Part shown: positions 11,463-19,031 of the stretch, piece after piece | Layout of the letters: each line of letters opens with the position of its first letter | Numbering within the stretch: the stretch's first letter is position 1 | DNA from: Flavobacterium crocinum | Lineage (GTDB): Bacteria; Bacteroidota; Bacteroidia; Flavobacteriales; Flavobacteriaceae | DNA length: 64,000 bases | Reading direction: 5' to 3' | Assembly: GCF_003122385.1 (NCBI RefSeq) | Contig: NZ_CP029255.1 | Span: 3,472,001-3,536,000, forward strand | The notes under the pieces: generated by a model | Told to the model about the DNA's origin: nothing | The model's input: the letters and a program-made list of their open reading frames with translations, nothing else | The model's database searches: none | Position numbers and translations under genes: made by a program

Positions 11463-11849
11463 ATGATTTCAAAAAACACAGACTTTGGATTGTTAGTATT
11501 GCGTATTAGTATTGGAGGCTTAATGCTTTTTCATGGCGTATCAAAAATTTTGCACGGAATTTCATTTCTTGTCGAAAATATGGGAGCATTTGCGTATGCT
11601 GTTTATATTGGAGAAGTTTTGGCACCGTTAGCCATTTTATTAGGATGGAGAACCAGAATCGCATCGGTTATTTTAGCAATCAATTGTATTGTGGCCATTG
11701 CTGTGGCGCATTCACAAACCATTTTTTCAATCGGAGAACAAGGCGGTTATGCAAATGAGTTAATAACACTTTATCTTTTAGGTGCAATTGCGTTATTTTT
11801 TACAGGCGCCGGAAAATATGCAATCTCAAGTAGTAATAAATGGGATTGA
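11463..11849 (+). CDS. DoxX family membrane protein
   Basis: A 128-residue inner-membrane protein with four predicted hydrophobic segments and the DoxX signature pattern: LRISIGGLMLFHG near the N-terminus, a GEVLAPLAILLGWRTR segment in the middle and a final LLGAIALFFTGAGKYA helix. DoxX-type proteins are linked to redox and thiol stress or act as quinone-oxidase subunits, but the role of this subgroup is not settled. The gene stands alone. A strong hairpin terminator begins 22 bp after its stop codon, so it is probably monocistronic. The family call is firm; the physiological role is not visible from sequence. Confidence 0.85.
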   Translation: MISKNTDFGLLVLRISIGGLMLFHGVSKILHGISFLVENMGAFAYAVYIGEVLAPLAILLGWRTRIASVILAINCIVAIAVAHSQTIFSIGEQGGYANELITLYLLGAIALFFTGAGKYAISSSNKWD

Positions 11850-11870
11850 TTCTAATATAAAATGAAACAA

Positions 11871-11903
11871 AAAGCTCTAAATCTGTTGATTTAGAGCTTT
11901 TTT
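11871..11903 (+). terminator. Rho-independent terminator after doxX-like gene
   Basis: A perfect 12-bp stem (11871-11882 with 11889-11900), a 6-nt loop and a following T run lie 22 bp after the DoxX stop codon. Confidence 0.85.
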
Positions 11904-11933
11904 AAAATAATATATTTTTAACAGAAGACTTCT

Positions 11934-12001
11934 CTGTGTTTTATTAGAAGTGAAACGCCTTTCTGAACAAAGCAAAAATATGTTTCCATGTGTTTAAAAA
12001 A
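11934..12001. repeat. Family A intergenic repeat, partial copy
   Basis: This copy contains the family core GTGAAACGCCTT and the right arm ATGTTTCCATGTGTTTAAAA. It resembles 50881-51035 and 58275-58418 but lacks their left arm. It ends 16 bp before the stop codon of the minus-strand Omp85 gene. Confidence 0.65.
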
Positions 12002-12017
12002 TCAGTTTCAAAGAAAA

Positions 12018-13082
12018 TTAAAAAGCTTCGCCAATTCTAAAATAAACGCCCCAGTCTCCTTTACCAACCGCGCCGTCCAGTCCTACATTAAATTTTGATT
12101 TTTTAAAAGGATTATAACGATAACCAATTCCGGCGCCGGGATACATTTTCCAATCAAAACTTGGAGTATCTGAACCGTATAGTGTAGCAAGACCGGCAAA
12201 ACCAACCAAACCCATTTTGCCAAAGTTATAACGATATTCTCCCTGAATATCCATTAAACCTGCACCTCTGTATTTTCCTTCGGAATAACCACGAATATCT
12301 ACGCCACCAATAGTGCTCTGTTGTTCGAAAGCTACATTTCCGAGTCCGAATTTTCCATAAAAACGAGCAGCAATAACATCCTTGTTATTACGGGTTGGGA
12401 AATAGGTATTGGCTTGAAAAGCAATTCTGTTCGAAGCCAGTTCATTGTCTAAAAAACTGGGATAAGTAGACCAGTCCAGTTTTATTTTATATCCTCTTGT
12501 CGGATAATAGACGGCATCTCGGGTATCATATAATAAATTTACAACCAAAGCATTACTGTGCGAAACCGAAGAAGGAGAAATGTCCTCTTCATAAGTGGTA
12601 TTGTAATGAGCAAAAGTATAAGACAAGCCACCATAAAATTTTCCGATTATTTTTCGCTGACCACCAATGCTTAAAATAGTGGTTTTGGTTCCGTAGTCAT
12701 AAAAATCAGGCTGATCAGTATCGTCAACATAGAATTGGGAATTCTGATTTCCGTTAAAAAAGAAGAGTTTCAACCGCCATTTGTCCTGATCCAAATACCA
12801 TTTATTAAAGAAAGCCAAAACATAAGACTTATTAGTGGTGGAAATAGCCGACATTCCGGATAATGATTTAGGAGAAATGCTGTCGCTTTGATTGACTTTA
12901 TACATCATCATCGGAATTGCACCAAACATAAATTCGAGATTTCGATTATAACTAAGGTAAGGCATTACCCGTAATTCTATTTTCTTTTCTTTTGCTTTCT
13001 TCGAAACAGAATCGTTAGCTTTTTGCCCGAAAGTAAAAGATATAAATCCAGATAAAAAGAATAGGAGTAGAGAATGCTTCAT
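12018..13082 (-). CDS. BamA/TamA (Omp85) family outer-membrane barrel protein
   Basis: A 354-residue protein with an N-terminal signal peptide ending near FTFGQ. It then consists almost wholly of alternating aromatic beta strands. Residues about 262-276 (IGGVDIRGYSEGKYRG) match the conserved loop-6 RGY motif of Omp85 surface-antigen barrels, and the protein ends in GEAF, an aromatic C-terminus typical of barrel proteins. No POTRA domains fit into the short N-terminal part, so this is a barrel-only member rather than the essential BamA. Stand-alone members are common in Bacteroidota and their cargo is unknown. Both neighbours are unrelated. The fold call is strong; function is open. Confidence 0.82.
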   Translation of the reverse strand: MKHSLLLFFLSGFISFTFGQKANDSVSKKAKEKKIELRVMPYLSYNRNLEFMFGAIPMMMYKVNQSDSISPKSLSGMSAISTTNKSYVLAFFNKWYLDQDKWRLKLFFFNGNQNSQFYVDDTDQPDFYDYGTKTTILSIGGQRKIIGKFYGGLSYTFAHYNTTYEEDISPSSVSHSNALVVNLLYDTRDAVYYPTRGYKIKLDWSTYPSFLDNELASNRIAFQANTYFPTRNNKDVIAARFYGKFGLGNVAFEQQSTIGGVDIRGYSEGKYRGAGLMDIQGEYRYNFGKMGLVGFAGLATLYGSDTPSFDWKMYPGAGIGYRYNPFKKSKFNVGLDGAVGKGDWGVYFRIGEAF

Positions 13083-13196
13083 TTTGTATTTTTTTGAGTG
13101 AAACTTTTATTCAGGCTCTAAAATATCTGAAATCATCTTTTTCGATACTCGTAAATTTAATTAAAATAAGTGTAAGTTGTTGAAAATAAGTTGCTT

Positions 13197-14399
13197 TTAG
13201 TTTTGGATGTTCTTTTGGAAGATTAAAACCAATCTTTCCAGCGCTTCTTCAGCATGCAATTGTTCGCTATTTTCCAAAGTTTCTTTTGTAGCTTTTGAAG
13301 CTCTTTCCAGCATTCGTCTTTCAAAAGCTGAAATAGCAGTTTTGAGATCATTAAATTGATTACTGGTTAGAAAATCTGCCAGTTCAAGAGCATCAAATAG
13401 GGCCAAATTAGCGCCTTTACCTGCAAAAGGAGGCATTCTGTGTGCAGCATCACCAATCATAGTCACATTATTTTGAGTTTTCCAGAACTGATTCACTGGA
13501 AAATAATATTGCGGACGTGGTATAAAATGCAATTCATTTGCCGTAAAAAGTTCGTCCCACTGTAAATTCCAGTCTTTATAAACTTTCTTAAACCATTCAA
13601 AAACCGCTTCTTTATTCTTAAAATCTAAATTTCCTTCCAAAATCCACCTTTCGGGAATTTTACTACTCAGCAGAAACATTAATGAACCGTCGCCTTTACT
13701 GCCATACATTAAAGTTTGCTCATTGCCAAAAGCGAGTACTTTTCCACCCTTGGAAAATTCGAAAAGATTTGGAGCATTTTCTTTAGCATTATAAATAGTG
13801 CCTTCAATTAAAGTAATTCCCGAATAAATTGGTTTTTCAGTACTTATATAAGGACGAACTTTAGAATTTGCTCCATCGGCAGCAATGACTAAATCCGCAA
13901 AAGCTGTTGAACCGTTTTTAAAATGAAGCCTCCAGCCAGTGTTTTCTTTCTCCATAAAATCAAACTGACTGTTCCAAACTATTGTTTCACTCAAAAGTGA
14001 GTTTAAGAGAATATTTCTAAGTTCAGATCGATCAATTTCCGGTCGTGGTTTTGAGATTGCGTCAAGCGAATTTCTAGCAGTAGTTGAAGCTTTCGGTATT
14101 TTCTTTTCTTGAACAGCGTGCTCATCAAATAGTAATTCAAAATCTTTACTTACAATTCGGGCTTTGCTGGCATTCTGTCGAACATTCGCATAAAATTCGT
14201 CAAGTAAATCAGCTTTTATAATAGCTTTCAAACCTGAATCCTCATGCAGATCAAGCGGAGATCCTTGTACACGAACTTCTTTATTAACGTCTCTTTCATA
14301 AACCTTTATATCGATGTTTTTTATCTGTAAAAGTCGGGCTAAGGTTAAACCTCCCATTCCGCCGCCAATAACGGCGACTTGTTTATTTTGTAAAAGCAT
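13197..14399 (-). CDS. TetX-like FAD-dependent monooxygenase
   Basis: A 400-residue class A flavoprotein hydroxylase. It shows an N-terminal dinucleotide-binding loop (VIGGGMGG, residues about 10-18), an acidic residue-Arg pair at YERD, a mid-protein DLVIAADG segment and the FAD-binding GDAAHRMPPFAGKGAN motif near residue 318. Overall layout and several blocks (LDLH, RNILLNSLL, MIGDAAH-MPPFAG) resemble Tet(X) tetracycline destructases. In my remembered alignment, the substrate-contact stretch of Tet(X) (ALHFGIS) reads SLMFLLS here, so the His and Gly that touch tetracycline seem to be missing. Tetracycline inactivation should therefore not be assumed. It lies 30 bp downstream of an AraC regulator and is probably co-transcribed with it. 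Confidence 0.8.
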   Translation of the reverse strand: MLLQNKQVAVIGGGMGGLTLARLLQIKNIDIKVYERDVNKEVRVQGSPLDLHEDSGLKAIIKADLLDEFYANVRQNASKARIVSKDFELLFDEHAVQEKKIPKASTTARNSLDAISKPRPEIDRSELRNILLNSLLSETIVWNSQFDFMEKENTGWRLHFKNGSTAFADLVIAADGANSKVRPYISTEKPIYSGITLIEGTIYNAKENAPNLFEFSKGGKVLAFGNEQTLMYGSKGDGSLMFLLSSKIPERWILEGNLDFKNKEAVFEWFKKVYKDWNLQWDELFTANELHFIPRPQYYFPVNQFWKTQNNVTMIGDAAHRMPPFAGKGANLALFDALELADFLTSNQFNDLKTAISAFERRMLERASKATKETLENSEQLHAEEALERLVLIFQKNIQN

Positions 14400-14429
14400 A
14401 GTTTTTATTTTTAAATCTATGCAGTAAAA

Positions 14430-15188
14430 TTATTTTGATGAAAGAGCAGATAATAGTATAAATCGGTCGTTTTTGTTCTGAAACAATTCTTTTGGAAGTG
14501 AACCTGAGATTTTCTTGACTTCTTTAATAAAATGAGTCTGATCAGAAAAGTTTTCTTCGGGAAACAATTTTCCTTTCGCAATATGTTCCAGTGAAGCCCT
14601 AAAACGAAGAATAGAACAAAACGTTTTTAACGAAATCCCGAAATACTGATTAAAATAACGGTTAATTTGTCGGCTGCTCCAGCCTGAATGTTCTGCCAAT
14701 TCATTGACAGTCATTGCTCCATTGGTTTCGTAGATGAGGTTGAATAGTTTCTGTTTTCGGTTATCGATTTCTTTGACTAATAAGGATTCTATCTTTAGTG
14801 AAGCTTTTTCGCAGAACAATTCAAAATTTTCTAAATCCTTTGCTTTAAAATCCCAAAAATCATTTTCAAGTCTTTTTACTTCATTTAAGAGTGTTGCAAT
14901 AGATTCCTGAAAAACATATTCTACTGCAGGAAGTTTAAAGCTAATAACAAAAGTTTTACTTCTGGCAGGAATTTTTCCTTTTTCGTATTGATGGGTTCCT
15001 AAACCTAAAAGTCTAATGCTAAAACAATCTTCCTCAGATTGAAATAAAGATAGATCAATTCTCCCGTCCGGAAGACCAATTGTTTCTATAGTTTCATCCG
15101 ATTTATTGTGCATACACCAAAAACTATCTACAAATGCAGAAAGTTTTTTGCTTGGCTGTTTTGATTTGTATGCTAAATCGGTATGCAT
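14430..15188 (-). CDS. AraC family transcriptional regulator
   Basis: A protein of about 252 residues with an N-terminal ligand-sensing region (FVDSFWCMHN, LPDGRIDLSLF) and a C-terminal double helix-turn-helix of the AraC type. The DNA-binding part shows VNELAEHSGWSSRQINRYF and FGISLKTFCSILRFRAS. A TTG six bases further upstream (15194) is in frame, but I prefer the ATG at 15188. The monooxygenase gene follows after 30 bp in the same direction, so this regulator probably controls it and itself. The effector is unknown. Confidence 0.82.
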   Translation of the reverse strand: MHTDLAYKSKQPSKKLSAFVDSFWCMHNKSDETIETIGLPDGRIDLSLFQSEEDCFSIRLLGLGTHQYEKGKIPARSKTFVISFKLPAVEYVFQESIATLLNEVKRLENDFWDFKAKDLENFELFCEKASLKIESLLVKEIDNRKQKLFNLIYETNGAMTVNELAEHSGWSSRQINRYFNQYFGISLKTFCSILRFRASLEHIAKGKLFPEENFSDQTHFIKEVKKISGSLPKELFQNKNDRFILLSALSSK

Positions 15189-15194
15189 TTTCAA

Positions 15195-15498
15195 TTATTT
15201 AAAGTTAAATTATACAAATTAAAAAACATTTTTTAAAGTTTGATTGTGCTTAAAAAGCTTGTAATAGCATTTTTAAATGTAGTAAAAATCGTGATTAAAA
15301 ACTTAACATTGGGTAATTGTTTGATTTTTAAACGTTTATGTTTTGTTTTTAAGGCAGATGAAAAACTTAACATTGGCGAATGTGTTTTTCAGTTTATCTT
15401 TGTTTATTATTTTTTGATGTTAATTTAATGATTTAATAACATTAAAAATTAGTTTATTACAAAGTAAATTTAATCAATTTCTTAAAATTAACAGAATA
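15195..15498. repeat. Intergenic region with a 16-bp direct repeat
   Basis: This gap of about 300 bp is very AT-rich and holds two identical copies of AAAAACTTAACATTGG at 15297-15312 and 15361-15376, 64 bp apart. The weak 62-codon ORF inside has no recognisable features. The region probably carries the promoters of the AraC gene and of the Lys/Glu-rich protein gene. Confidence 0.5.
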
Positions 15499-16038
15499 AT
15501 GGCAAAAGAAGTGCTTACTAATGAAGTCGATCAAGAGGTGGAAGTTGCTCCGGTAATCTCTACTGATGAAAACGAACAAATTGATGCTCCAGTTTCAGAG
15601 ACAGAATCAGCTGTGACTGATGCTCCGGAATCAAAACCAAAACCAAAAAGAGCTCCAAGAAAAACAGTCGAAAAAGAGACTGTTGTTGTTGAGGAACAAG
15701 AAAAAACAGAAGAAGTTGAAGAGATTGTTTCGTCTGAAATAGAAGAAGAGACAGTGGAAGAGGATAAAGAGGAATCTAAAAAGAAAAGTAAAAAGATGAA
15801 AGAAAAAGAAAAAAAGCAATTAGCTGAGAAAAAAGAAAAACTGAAAAAGAAAAAAGCAGTAGCTAAGAGAAAAGAAAAGGCGAAAGACAAAAAGAAAGAG
15901 AAAGCGAAAAAAGCGAAACTTAAAGCAAAAGCAAAGAAAAAAGACAAAGCTAAAAAAGCAAAAGACAAAGCAAAAGCGAAAAAAATTGCTAAGAAAAAAG
16001 CAAAAAGAGCTAAAGCAAAAAAGAATAAGAAAAAATAG
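15499..16038 (+). CDS. Lysine/glutamate-rich low-complexity protein, histone H1-like tail
   Basis: A 179-residue protein without signal peptide or membrane segment. Residues 1-90 are acidic and rich in Glu, Val, Thr and Pro. Residues about 95-179 are almost entirely Lys and Ala with KAKKKDKAKKAK-type repeats, resembling histone H1 or AlgP-like tails. Such proteins bind nucleic acid non-specifically through the basic tail, which makes a nucleoid- or RNA-associated role likely. The charge polarity suggests that the acidic half could mask the tail. The A-rich codon composition makes the antisense strand look open, but only this strand starts well and ends in a clear terminator. Function is inferred from composition only. 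Confidence 0.7.
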   Translation: MAKEVLTNEVDQEVEVAPVISTDENEQIDAPVSETESAVTDAPESKPKPKRAPRKTVEKETVVVEEQEKTEEVEEIVSSEIEEETVEEDKEESKKKSKKMKEKEKKQLAEKKEKLKKKKAVAKRKEKAKDKKKEKAKKAKLKAKAKKKDKAKKAKDKAKAKKIAKKKAKRAKAKKNKKK

Positions 16039-16074
16039 TTTACAATTAAATAGGATAACAAAACTATTTATAAC

Positions 16075-16105
16075 AAAAGTGCCTCTAACTGGAGGCACTT
16101 TTTGT
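16075..16105. terminator. Bidirectional terminator overlapping a stop codon
   Basis: A stem AAAAGTGCCTC (16075-16085) pairs with its complement at 16092-16102 around a 6-nt loop. It terminates the Lys-rich gene, and the convergent zinc-ribbon gene ends inside it (stop codon 16085-16087). Confidence 0.8.
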
Positions 16106-16549
16106 TTTTCTCTTTATCATGAGCATGTCGATTTTTTGAAGAAATTCAGGATCAAACTGAGAATAGGCTCTCAATCTGTATTTTTCATCTCTCATTTTCA
16201 TAACCAAACGTATTTTCTGCACCATCAGCCAAATAGGTTCGTATCTTTTGTGGCCAAGTAAATATTGAATTTTAAGAATAGACATTTTTCGATGCGATAA
16301 AGTCATCAATTCTATACAAATCATCCAGTATCTGATTGGCAGATTTGAATTTTCCATTACGGTTCCGGATCGTAAACTAATACGGTTGCGGCATTTTCGA
16401 CACTGAAATTTTAAATCGTTTTGTCTAAAAGAATGGGTATCATGACCACACTTTTTACAAATGATTCCATTTTGTATGCGTTGATTTTTCAGCTCTTCAA
16501 TACAAGTAGCTTCGTCATGATATTTTTCGAAATACGCGCGTAATTCCAT
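16085..16549 (-). CDS. Transposase zinc-ribbon domain protein (IS1595-type N-terminal fragment)
   Basis: A 154-residue protein that matches only the N-terminal part of IS1595-family transposases. It has a zinc ribbon with CxxC pairs at residues 31/34 and 50/53, followed by the family block SLRSGTVMENSNLPIRYW and the LLGHKRYEPIW helix. The DDE catalytic domain that should follow is absent, and the frame ends at a stop inside a terminator hairpin. No inverted repeats typical of an insertion sequence flank it. It is either a remnant or a domesticated DNA-binding protein. The intact frame argues mildly for retention. Confidence 0.72.
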   Translation of the reverse strand: MELRAYFEKYHDEATCIEELKNQRIQNGIICKKCGHDTHSFRQNDLKFQCRKCRNRISLRSGTVMENSNLPIRYWMICIELMTLSHRKMSILKIQYLLGHKRYEPIWLMVQKIRLVMKMRDEKYRLRAYSQFDPEFLQKIDMLMIKRKTKSASS

Positions 16550-16627
16550 CGGGTGATTTGGGGGATCATTTGTTTGTCGAAATATAAAATATTTTTAAAT
16601 AAATGAAACCCTTTTGTCTAAAAAAAT

Positions 16628-16660
16628 AAAGAGGAATATTCAATTTGAATATTCCTCTTT
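16628..16660 (-). terminator. Rho-independent terminator (minus strand)
   Basis: A perfect 16-bp inverted repeat (16628-16643 with 16645-16660) lies just after the stop of the roadblock-like gene. On the minus strand it is followed by a T-rich tract. Confidence 0.8.
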
Positions 16661-16675
16661 AAGGGGCAAAATCTA

Positions 16676-17053
16676 TTATAATTTTGCGACAATTTCTTTT
16701 TTGTATTTATTTAAAATAGATTTTGTCATACCTAAATTTGCTTTAGTTGAATCTACTGCTAAATAAATAAAGTATTCCTGGTTGTCTGACACATCGATAA
16801 TATGAATTTGAGAACTTAATGTAATCATGATATTATCAATCACTTGCCCGTCTAATTTTAATGCCTTAATAGCATTCATTTTTGCTTTTACTACTTCCAG
16901 ATTGTAAGCTGATGCTAATTCTGGGTCAAAATCTGCAACAGCAGACTGCGAATAATAAGACATACCGCTTGCAATTTCGGCTACCGAAACCGCGATGAAC
17001 CCCGGAACGTTCTTTTTTAGGTCTTCACCAAATTGAGTTAAAAAATCAGACAT
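16676..17053 (-). CDS. Probable roadblock/LC7-like small protein
   Basis: A 125-residue soluble protein without signal sequence. The arrangement (helix, a VPGFIAVSVAEIASGMSYYSQS strand pair, a long middle helix, then two strands IHIIDVSDNQEYFIYLAVD and a closing helix) fits the roadblock/LC7 fold of MglB-type and related proteins. These bind and regulate small Ras-like GTPases. No GTPase gene is adjacent. The call rests on pattern similarity and not on a definite signature, so hypothetical protein is the fallback. Confidence 0.5.
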   Translation of the reverse strand: MSDFLTQFGEDLKKNVPGFIAVSVAEIASGMSYYSQSAVADFDPELASAYNLEVVKAKMNAIKALKLDGQVIDNIMITLSSQIHIIDVSDNQEYFIYLAVDSTKANLGMTKSILNKYKKEIVAKL

Positions 17054-17253
17054 AGTGTTAGAATTTTAATGTGTTGTAAATAGTATTGAATTGTTTTGGA
17101 TTCTACAAAATTAGTTATACAATATTATTTAATTATCCGCTTTTTATACCTTTTTTTTAGGTAGACACTAAAATTAACAATCTCAGATTTGAATCCTGTT
17201 TTGGTTTTTTTGAATTTGGATTAATTACTGGTTCAAAATGAAATATTTAAAAG

Positions 17254-17299
17254 AAAAATGCCTCTGAAAAGCTTATTCAGCAATTTCAGAAGCATTTTT
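17254..17299 (-). terminator. Terminator after nitroreductase gene
   Basis: AAAAATGC-TCTGAAA pairs with TTTCAGA-GCATTTTT around a central loop, with one internal mismatch, 25 bp after the nitroreductase stop codon. Confidence 0.75.
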
Positions 17300-17323
17300 A
17301 ACAAAGTGAAAAAATATAATTTT

Positions 17324-17956
17324 TTACTTGATTTCTGTTATAAATTCGTCTTGCGGTGTTCTTACTTTTTTCAAGTTTACCAACCAGTCGCCTGCTTCGT
17401 CTCTGTAACCAAGAGGAAGAATTAGAACACTTTTAAGTCCTTGCTCGTTTAATCCTAAAAGTTTGTCTACTTCTGCCGGAACAAAACCTTCCATTGGAGT
17501 TGCATCTACTTTTTGCTCGGCAGCAGCAGCAACTGCAGTTCCTAATGAGATATAAGCTTGTCTCGCGGCGTGATTGGCATGCCATTCCTGGCCAAGAGGT
17601 TCGTACATCCCCCAAAGTCTTTGTTTGTATTCGTCCATTGCGCTTGCAGGAATTCCTCTTTCTGCAGTTGTTCTTTCAAATACAGCAGAAATTCTTTCTA
17701 AACTGTAACCATCCCAAGCCGCCCAAATCAAAACGTGAGAAGCATCAGTAATTTGACTTTGGTCAAAACTTACCGCTCTAATTTTCTCTTTTAAATCCTG
17801 ATTTGTAACAACAAAAATTTTATAAGGCTGTAATCCGGACGAAGACGGAGCTAGTTTTGCAGCTTCCAGAATATAATCAACTTTTTCCTGCGGAACTACT
17901 TGTCCATTCATTTTTTTTGTAGCGTAACGCCAATTTAGTGCTTCTATTAAGGCCAT
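17324..17956 (-). CDS. NAD(P)H-dependent nitroreductase family oxidoreductase
   Basis: A 210-residue flavoprotein of the NfsB/nitroreductase family. The N-terminal WRYATKKMNGQVVPQEKVDYILEAA block with Arg and Lys for FMN phosphate, the LAPSSSGLQPYKIFVV motif at about residue 36, and the C-terminal LPLGYRDEAGDW block are diagnostic. Family members reduce nitro compounds, quinones or enals with FMN and NAD(P)H. It is divergently paired with an HxlR regulator whose probable operator lies in the intergenic region. This pairing is typical of electrophile-inducible reductases. The natural substrate cannot be read from sequence. Confidence 0.9.
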   Translation of the reverse strand: MALIEALNWRYATKKMNGQVVPQEKVDYILEAAKLAPSSSGLQPYKIFVVTNQDLKEKIRAVSFDQSQITDASHVLIWAAWDGYSLERISAVFERTTAERGIPASAMDEYKQRLWGMYEPLGQEWHANHAARQAYISLGTAVAAAAEQKVDATPMEGFVPAEVDKLLGLNEQGLKSVLILPLGYRDEAGDWLVNLKKVRTPQDEFITEIK

Positions 17957-17983
17957 TTTTTTCTATTGATTAAAATTATAATT

Positions 17984-18033
17984 CAAATGTAAAAACTTTA
18001 AGTGTATTTTTGTCATCCAATTACCAAAAGTAA
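17984..18033. promoter_or_regulatory. Divergent promoters and likely HxlR operator
   Basis: TACATTTG on the minus strand (17984-17991) and TATTTTTG on the plus strand (18005-18012) match the Bacteroidota -7 consensus TAnnTTTG. An inverted repeat TTAC-N5-GTAA (18021-18033) and further GTAAC copies to about 18050 lie beside them, which suits repression by the adjacent HxlR protein. Confidence 0.5.
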
Positions 18034-18064
18034 CTGTAACATCGAGGTAACTAACAGACACAGT

Positions 18065-18421
18065 ATGATAAAAGAGGCTTTACACGATAAAAACACATGC
18101 AATCAAAGATTATTGGCAGTTCAGGATGCGATGGATGTGCTAAACGGAAGATGGAAAATTGCCATAATCGCTTCGTTATGTTTTAATACTTTAAGATTCA
18201 CAGATCTTTTACGCGAAGTGGAAGGAATTTCGGGTAAAATGCTGAGCAGGGAATTAAAGAATCTGGAAGAAAACCAATTGGTTACGAGAACAGTTTTAAA
18301 TACACAGCCCATTACCGTTGAGTATGAGCTTACCGAATACGGACATACCTTAAAAGAAGTAATAGATTCTCTGGCTAAATGGGGAACAAACCACCGAAAA
18401 AAGATTACTGGCAGAGAGTAA
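18065..18421 (+). CDS. HxlR family winged-helix regulator
   Basis: A 118-residue regulator. The diagnostic HxlR pattern is present: CNQRLLAVQDAMDVLNGRWKIAII, then LRFTDLLREVEGISGKMLSRELKNLEENQLVTR and TVEYELTEYG. A GTG at 18002 would add 21 residues, but those codons overlap the promoter and operator, so the ATG at 18065 is preferred. A conserved Cys sits just before the HTH domain (CNQRLL), the position at which YodB- and HypR-like members sense electrophiles. The gene is divergent from the nitroreductase, its likely target. Confidence 0.85.
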   Translation: MIKEALHDKNTCNQRLLAVQDAMDVLNGRWKIAIIASLCFNTLRFTDLLREVEGISGKMLSRELKNLEENQLVTRTVLNTQPITVEYELTEYGHTLKEVIDSLAKWGTNHRKKITGRE

Positions 18422-18473
18422 ATTGAAAAAAGGTTTTAATTTTAATATACACAGTTAGATTTTAAAATCTCAT

Positions 18474-18543
18474 TTTATCTGCTAATCTGCTAAATCTGCG
18501 AGCTAAAAATTTTTCCCGCAGATTTTGCTGATTCGGCGGATAT
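18474..18543. repeat. Family B palindromic intergenic repeat
   Basis: ATCTGCTAATCTGCTAAATCTGC faces CCGCAGATTTTGCTGATTCGG in inverted orientation between two convergent genes. Related copies lie at 56437-56530 and 60572-60706. Confidence 0.7.
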
Positions 18544-18557
18544 TTTAAAAGCTAAAC

Positions 18558-19031
18558 TTAGCCTTTCAATTCTAAGGCCCTTTGAAAAAAGCCTTGACGC
18601 GTTAGGTTTTCTTCAGCCTCTTCAATGGCTTTTAAGAGATTGTTCTGAGTATTCGTAATTTCATTAAGCGCTTTGGACATAATTTCCCAAACCGGCTGCA
18701 TTTTTACTACTAATTCTTTCCCTTTTGCCGTTAACACAATCAGTCTTTTGCGTTCATCGAGTTTGTCTTTTTTAGAACTGGTGATTTTTTGCTTTTCTAA
18801 TTCCTTTAATAAACTGATTGTGGAAGGATGGCTGTAACCAATTTCATTGGCAATTTCGACCACACCCAGCATTTCTTTTACATGCAAAGTATAAATTACA
18901 GGAAACCATTTTGGTTCAAAATCAATATTATTATAAGCATAAATCTGCGCGCCGTCTTTGCGTAACTGTTCGCTCAAACGCTGCAATCGGGTAGATATGG
19001 CAAGTATGCCGATTTCGTCAATTATATTCAT
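18558..19031 (-). CDS. MarR family transcriptional regulator
   Basis: A 157-residue winged-helix protein. The recognition region (VVEIANEIGYSHPSTISLLKELEKQKI) is followed by the MarR wing (SSKKDKLDERKRLIVLTAKGKELV) and a C-terminal dimerisation helix. The start overlaps the stop of the upstream GNAT gene by 4 bp, so the two are translationally coupled. The operon promoter about 500 bp upstream contains two overlapping palindromes that fit a MarR operator, which suggests autoregulation. The ligand is unknown. Confidence 0.85.
   Translation of the reverse strand: MNIIDEIGILAISTRLQRLSEQLRKDGAQIYAYNNIDFEPKWFPVIYTLHVKEMLGVVEIANEIGYSHPSTISLLKELEKQKITSSKKDKLDERKRLIVLTAKGKELVVKMQPVWEIMSKALNEITNTQNNLLKAIEEAEENLTRQGFFQRALELKG

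Noticed and set aside
13197..14399. Call as a tetracycline resistance gene tet(X)
   Set aside because: The substrate-contact segment differs from Tet(X) and the resemblance is at subfamily level only.
15240..15428. Plus-strand ORF of 62 codons upstream of the Lys-rich gene
   Set aside because: Composition is that of AT-rich intergenic DNA, it spans a direct repeat and no motif is present.
15531..16061. Long open frame antisense to the Lys-rich gene encoding a Phe/Ser-rich protein
   Set aside because: It is the mirror of the Lys-rich codons (TTT/CTT runs opposite AAA/AAG) and has no sensible protein features.
17433..17751. Alternative ORFs on both strands inside the nitroreductase gene
   Set aside because: They overlap a well-supported family gene and show no domain.
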